Of a DNA stretch of 33,493 nucleotides, positions 31,531-33,493 are shown one piece after another. Each line of letters starts with the position of its first letter. Within the stretch, counting starts at the first letter, position 1. Origin of the DNA: Chara braunii (Eukaryota; Streptophyta; Charophyceae; Charales; Characeae); assembly GCA_003427395.1 (NCBI GenBank), contig BFEA01000139.1, positions 1,977,726 to 2,011,218 of the forward strand, read 5' to 3'. A model generated the notes under the pieces. The model searched no databases. It saw only the letters and a list, made by a program, of their open reading frames with translations, and was not told the DNA's origin. The position numbers and the translations under genes were made by a program.

Positions 31531-32129
31531 TGAACCTTCCCCTGAGTTGCGGCCAGATACGTCATCAGTCCGAAAGCTCAGCCTTCCCGGGCGCAGCTCC
31601 AGATCGCCACACCCCCAAGCCTACTAATCTAAGAGCCAACCCAACACTACTATCATGCTCTTATCTCCTGGAAACCCTGAACTGGCCTATTCCCCGCCTG
31701 TATCCATTCAAAAACGAGATAACACAATCGGCTTATCTTCTTCTCTTCCATAGCCCGGCGAGCTAACCTCCTCTACTAACTCCAACTTTACTGACTATCT
31801 TCCTAAACTGACTGCGTACTCGGGGTCGCCCGCCCCGGAAACCCTAACTTTGAACTTTATTCTGCCCGATTCCGTTAAGAATCGGCAAACTAACCATCGT
31901 TCTTTCCCGCCACCTTCCTTCTCCGCCACATCTCAGCGCACTAACTTTCCTTCCTAGCTTACTACCTACTAATCCATTGATAATTCCGACTCCAGCATTC
32001 ACCTCGCAACCATCGAAAACCTCTGCTTAGTATCTTTCGCCGCCTGATTTCATCAAGGAACGGGCGGGCTTCACCATCTTCCCTGTGCCACGCTCCTCCC
32101 CCCCGTCGCTAGGATGAGCAAAATCGGGA

Positions 32130-32160
32130 TGAATCCTCCGCAGAAATGCGGGAAGATTCA
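32130..32160. other. Hairpin with GAAA tetraloop
   Basis: TGAATC (32130-32135) pairs with GATTCA (32155-32160). Inside, CCGCA (32138-32142) pairs with TGCGG (32147-32151) closing a GAAA tetraloop. A GNRA-type loop on a perfect stem suggests RNA-level structure. Confidence 0.6.
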
Positions 32161-32867
32161 TTCAGCATTTATTCCCCTCCTTCGTGTCGTCCCTGCGCAC
32201 TACTTTCTCCTCTATCCTATCCCATATCACTCCCGCTGCTAATCCGCCTTCACCATTCGAATCGCCTCACCTCCAAACTTCAATCCCGACTTCTCCCCCA
32301 CCTAATTTCATCAAAGATCAACCGAAATCTCCATTTCCTATCTTCGCCATCTCCTACCTCCACCATATCCTCGCGCACTGTATTCCTCGACTAACATCTA
32401 AATCACTAACTCCCTCCTAAAACTAACACTGCCATCGTCTTCGCCCTATACTAAAACCCCCAAACCGCCTCTTTCCCCACCCAATTCCATCAAGGAAAGG
32501 GCGGGCTACGACCCCCTGGCTGCGCTTAGCTCGCCACCCCGCCATCTTGGCTCCGAATGCACCTGGCGCCGGCCGCGTCCAGGTTCATTCGGTCGTTTTC
32601 ATCGCCTCGTCGGTCTCGTCTCTGGGTCTCGTCTCCTCCCCCGCTGTCTTCTCCACGCCCCGCTGGCCCGCCTGCTGCCTGCACCGCGCTGCCCGTCTCG
32701 CTCCGCTCGTCGCCACTGTGCCAGCGCCTGCACCTAGTGTCGCCCCCTGTCCCGGTGCATCCTCCCCCTCAGCTTTCGTTCTCCTCCACTTTCCGTCTCG
32801 CTAGCGCCCGCGTCCCATACCCCTGCTGCCCGACACTGTGTAGACCGACCGGATAATGACCGGCCCC

Positions 32868-32912
32868 GACGGTCTCAACGACCGTCTGCCCCGACAACTA
32901 CCGGCCGGTAGT
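32868..32912. other. Two adjacent GC-rich inverted repeats
   Basis: GACGGTC/GACCGTC around TCAAC occupies 32868-32886, and the perfect 16-bp palindrome ACTACCGGCCGGTAGT occupies 32897-32912. No family assigned. Confidence 0.6.
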
Positions 32913-33122
32913 GTTCTGCCCCCTGCCCGTTGCTGGTCTGTTCTGCAAGCGGCGGCCCGGTGCCGCTGCTTATTCATTCGTGGCTGCCCGGTGCCGCCCG
33001 ACCAGACCCACACTCGTCGCCCCTTGATGCCCCATAAGGAGAAGGGGACCGGAGGGGAGGCACAACAACTGGCCCTATCGAAAAGCCCGGGCCTGATGTT
33101 ACCAGCTGACCCTTGGCCGGTG

Positions 33123-33152
33123 TCAGGCGGCCACAAGTAGTGCGCCGCCTGA
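33123..33152. other. 12-bp GC-rich hairpin
   Basis: TCAGGCGGC then CAC (33123-33134) pairs with GTG, one bulged C, then GCCGCCTGA (33140-33152) around a 5-nt loop AAGTA. The stem is perfect apart from the bulge. Confidence 0.65.
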
Positions 33153-33493
33153 AAATGGCGGTTTTGGGACTTAGGCTCAAGGGCGAGTCCGTGTTCTTAC
33201 GGTACTTTGGTCTGACCGGGCAACAAAAATTATGAGAACTCAGGGTGTCCCTGATTTTGGGCGCACTGGATTTTAAGAGTAACCCTCAAAGATGGCGAGA
33301 TGGATGGCCACCCCCGACGCATCTAGGGACTGTCAATTCTGGCCGTCNAGAGNGTTAGATTCGGATTGGCCTGCCGCGGAAAGGGATCGGGGAAACTGAC
33401 CTCGCCGCAACATTTTGGCGGCAGACGACCGGGGCCGAAATGAGGCCTCAAATTTTTGTCTAATTTAGTACCATAATTAAAAAAAAAAAAAAA

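Larger units (their letters stand above)
31531..33493. other. C-rich, gene-free end of window
   Basis: Pyrimidine-rich on the plus strand. A phrase resembling CCTAATTTCATCAAGGAACGGGCGGGCT recurs near 32045, 32300 and 32480 in diverged form, so a diffuse ~200-250-bp repeat is likely. Two isolated N occur at 33348 and 33353. The window ends in an A-run (33479-33493). No gene is recognised. Confidence 0.35.

Overview
This is eukaryotic nuclear DNA, most likely from a streptophyte alga or plant. The reasons are two decayed Ty3/gypsy (chromovirus-type) retrotransposons, long dinucleotide and trinucleotide microsatellites, an assembly gap, and the 5' end of one gene resembling the plant organellar prolyl-tRNA synthetase. 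From memory, the gag and pol proteins resemble the large Ty3/gypsy families of the charophyte Chara braunii. That is recollection, not a search result. No rRNA gene, CRISPR array, canonical tRNA gene or prokaryotic operon is visible.

Layout. 1-2.9 kb: repeat-rich leader DNA with short tandem repeats, a (GA)n run, a polypurine block and a 12-bp minisatellite studded with TTGAC boxes. 2.9-6.9 kb (+): Ty3/gypsy gag-protease-RT-RNase H remnant with stops and frameshifts, cut off after RNase H. 6.9-9.1 kb: non-coding DNA with a three-copy ~250-bp tandem repeat and then an array of nine short hairpins sharing a loop (array A). 9.1-17.6 kb: mostly gene-free, with a 28-bp minisatellite, compound microsatellites, a hairpin trio and a tRNA-like Pol III unit. 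17.6-18.9 kb: GC-rich 5' end and first coding exon of the prolyl-tRNA synthetase gene; its intron opens with (TG)n(GA)n. 19-26.7 kb: AT-rich DNA, a gap inside a 30-bp minisatellite, a degenerate ~210-bp tandem repeat, two copies of a SINE-like poly(A) retroposon, two related long hairpins and a ~394-bp foldback element with 9-bp flanking repeats. 26.7-29.0 kb (-): second Ty3/gypsy remnant (RT C-terminus, RNase H, integrase, chromodomain-like tail). 29.3-30.1 kb: a second hairpin array (array B, ten copies) beside the broken end of that element. 30.1-33.5 kb: GC-richer, gene-free DNA with several perfect hairpins, ending in an A-run.

The genes do not form a pathway. The window is one host-gene 5' end in a sea of mobile elements and repeats. 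The most unusual content is the two hairpin arrays. Within each array the loop is nearly constant, while the stems differ between copies yet stay complementary. That pattern suggests selection or spread as folded RNA or single-stranded DNA. Each array lies on the far side of a retrotransposon breakpoint. The small poly(A) retroposon family, present here in two independent insertions, is the second most interesting item.
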